Below are positions 5,867-6,932 of a DNA stretch of 6,932 nt, in pieces. The stretch lies in assembly GCA_022560555.1 (NCBI GenBank), contig JADFSZ010000092.1, positions 1 to 6,932 on the forward strand, read 5' to 3'. A program made the translations under genes and the position numbers. Numbering within the stretch: the stretch's first letter is position 1; each line of letters starts with the position of its first letter. Under the pieces are notes generated by a model. The model ran no database searches. It saw nothing but the letters and a program-made list of their open reading frames with translations, and was not told the DNA's origin. The DNA comes from PVC group bacterium (lineage in GTDB: Bacteria; GCA-001730085; JADFSZ01).

Positions 5867-6932
5867 TTAATCGACAACACCTTCCCGTGTCGTCGAATTC
5901 TGCAGCTCCGGTGTAAGCACCGTCTCTTTTTCGTCATCAGGCCCGTTTTCATCATACGGGGCCTCGACAACCTTCCCTTCATAAATGATGATAACCGTTC
6001 TGTATTTAGCATGAATGTAACGCTTCTTCCATTTTTTACCATCTTTATAGTCGATAATAAAATAATCTTTTTCGCTTCGAGACTCTGTTCCTCTTGATAT
6101 TATCATTGTCTTGGAACCCGCGTCATATGACACCGTAACTTCGGATTCTGTTTCAAAAAGCGCAGCAAAAGACGTCTGTACATCTTCCAATGTATCTTCA
6201 TAGCTCGGGCTTGAGGCGTCACCAAGCAGGGCTATGACCTCAGGAATAAGTATCTCCGGTAATTCCGGAACAACAGGCGCGCTCCCCCCAAAATTCCAAT
6301 TCAGATTGCTTCCGCCGTCAAAACTACCCATGGAGGCATCTATAAGTAATCCTCCTGATGCGTCCGAGAAAGATACGCTGACATTATCGGCCGTCGCCAG
6401 TGCACCATTAATGATAAATATCCAGTCCGCTGTGGCATTCAACGCAAGCAAGTCCCCTACTTCACCGGTAAGAGCTAGATCTCCCCCTACTGTGATCGTT
6501 GTGCCGTTCATGGCATCGGCATCCGCTATCACTTGGCTGTCTGTCCCCATCGTAAAGTTTCCTGTGGTTTCGATGGTTTGACCATTAAAGTCTATTGTCC
6601 CGTTTTGGGCATCAAACAAGCCGCTCGTAAAACCACCCGTCAATTGTTTCGTGTCTCCAGGCGCGTTGATGATAAGATCTCCGAGAGTCTTGTTGGCAAA
6701 GCTGATCGTCTGCGTACCGTCAGATGCGTTGTTGCCAAGGGTCATTGTTGAATTCGTCACAGTCAACGTGTCAAGATTTTGAAAATCAACGTTCCCCGCA
6801 ACACTCATAATATCATTGGATATATCCAGTGTGACAGCATCAGCTGCATCCGCACCGATTGTAAAAGCACCGCTCAGCGTGAAATTATCCGTTGTTGTCA
6901 AAGAAAAAGTTTCGCCGCCACCGGCATCGGAT
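5867..6932 (-). CDS. Large secreted surface protein with beta-helix-like repeats, C-terminal part (gene continues past right edge)
   Basis: The frame is open from the right edge to the TAA at 5867-5869, giving 354 residues of the C-terminus; the start is not in the window. A TTG at 6899-6901 lies within the repeat region and is not a credible start. Residues 1-215 (counting from the first full codon) are rich in Gly, Thr, Asn, Asp and Ser with short alternating hydrophobic strands: NFTLSGAFTIG, DTLTVTNSTMTLG, LGDLIINAPG, GTIDFNGQTIETTGNFTMG, TTITVGGDLALTG. This pattern is typical of right-handed beta-helix regions of filamentous-haemagglutinin-like or autotransporter-type adhesins. The rungs end at SNLNWNFGG (about 208-216). 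A Pro-rich linker (APVVPELPEILIPEV) leads into a different, more charged C-terminal domain of about 125 residues that is not recognised. No outer-membrane beta-barrel, LPXTG or PEP-CTERM anchor is seen. It is probably exported to the cell surface. Two-partner secretion is possible, but no partner is in the window. Confidence 0.8.
   Translation of the reverse strand, partial: SDAGGGETFSLTTTDNFTLSGAFTIGADAADAVTLDISNDIMSVAGNVDFQNLDTLTVTNSTMTLGNNASDGTQTISFANKTLGDLIINAPGDTKQLTGGFTSGLFDAQNGTIDFNGQTIETTGNFTMGTDSQVIADADAMNGTTITVGGDLALTGEVGDLLALNATADWIFIINGALATADNVSVSFSDASGGLLIDASMGSFDGGSNLNWNFGGSAPVVPELPEILIPEVIALLGDASSPSYEDTLEDVQTSFAALFETESEVTVSYDAGSKTMIISRGTESRSEKDYFIIDYKDGKKWKKRYIHAKYRTVIIIYEGKVVEAPYDENGPDDEKETVLTPELQNSTTREGVVD

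Noticed and set aside
6899-6901. TTG as the start of the surface-protein gene
   Set aside because: The frame stays open to the right edge with the same Gly/Ser/Thr-rich composition, there is no signal peptide after the TTG, and the repeats are already under way, so the true start lies outside the window.

Overview
The window carries five genes, all on the minus strand, so transcription runs from high to low coordinates. The right half holds a putative surface-signalling cluster: the C-terminal end of a large secreted, beta-helix-like surface protein (5867 to the right edge), a short exported FecR-domain protein (5304-5777), and a membrane protein with a CHASE2 sensor and a GGDEF (diguanylate cyclase) domain (3598-5301). 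The last two lie 2 nt apart and look translationally coupled.

The left half is housekeeping. It holds the two subunits of the bacterial heterotetrameric glycyl-tRNA synthetase, glyQ (2531-3406) and glyS (385-2565), whose reading frames overlap by about 35 nt. These are followed by the first 68 codons of pyruvate, phosphate dikinase, ppdK (1-204), which runs off the left edge. GlyQ and GlyS charge tRNA(Gly). PPDK interconverts pyruvate and phosphoenolpyruvate and is common in anaerobes and in lineages with pyrophosphate-linked glycolysis.

The source is most likely a Gram-negative (diderm) bacterium of moderate GC with a large surface-protein repertoire. The split alpha/beta GlyRS, PPDK next to glyS, the CHASE2 protein with FecR, and the giant beta-helix protein together suggest a Desulfobacterota or Omnitrophota-type organism. 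That placement is inference from gene content and recalled neighbourhoods; no search was run.

No RNA genes, insertion sequences, CRISPR arrays or integrated elements were recognised. The gaps between genes are short (180, 191 and 89 nt, plus 2 nt) and hold candidate promoters rather than clear intrinsic terminators. The points most worth a second look are: (1) the surface protein / FecR / CHASE2-GGDEF neighbourhood; (2) a strong promoter-like element so close to the glyQ start codon that a leaderless mRNA, or a start-site problem, is implied; (3) an A8-G-A7 run in the glyQ/glyS overlap where loss of one base would fuse the two subunits; (4) lysine-rich N-terminal tails on both GlyS and PPDK; (5) a GGDEM variant of the cyclase signature; and (6) an unrecognised C-terminal domain on the surface protein.
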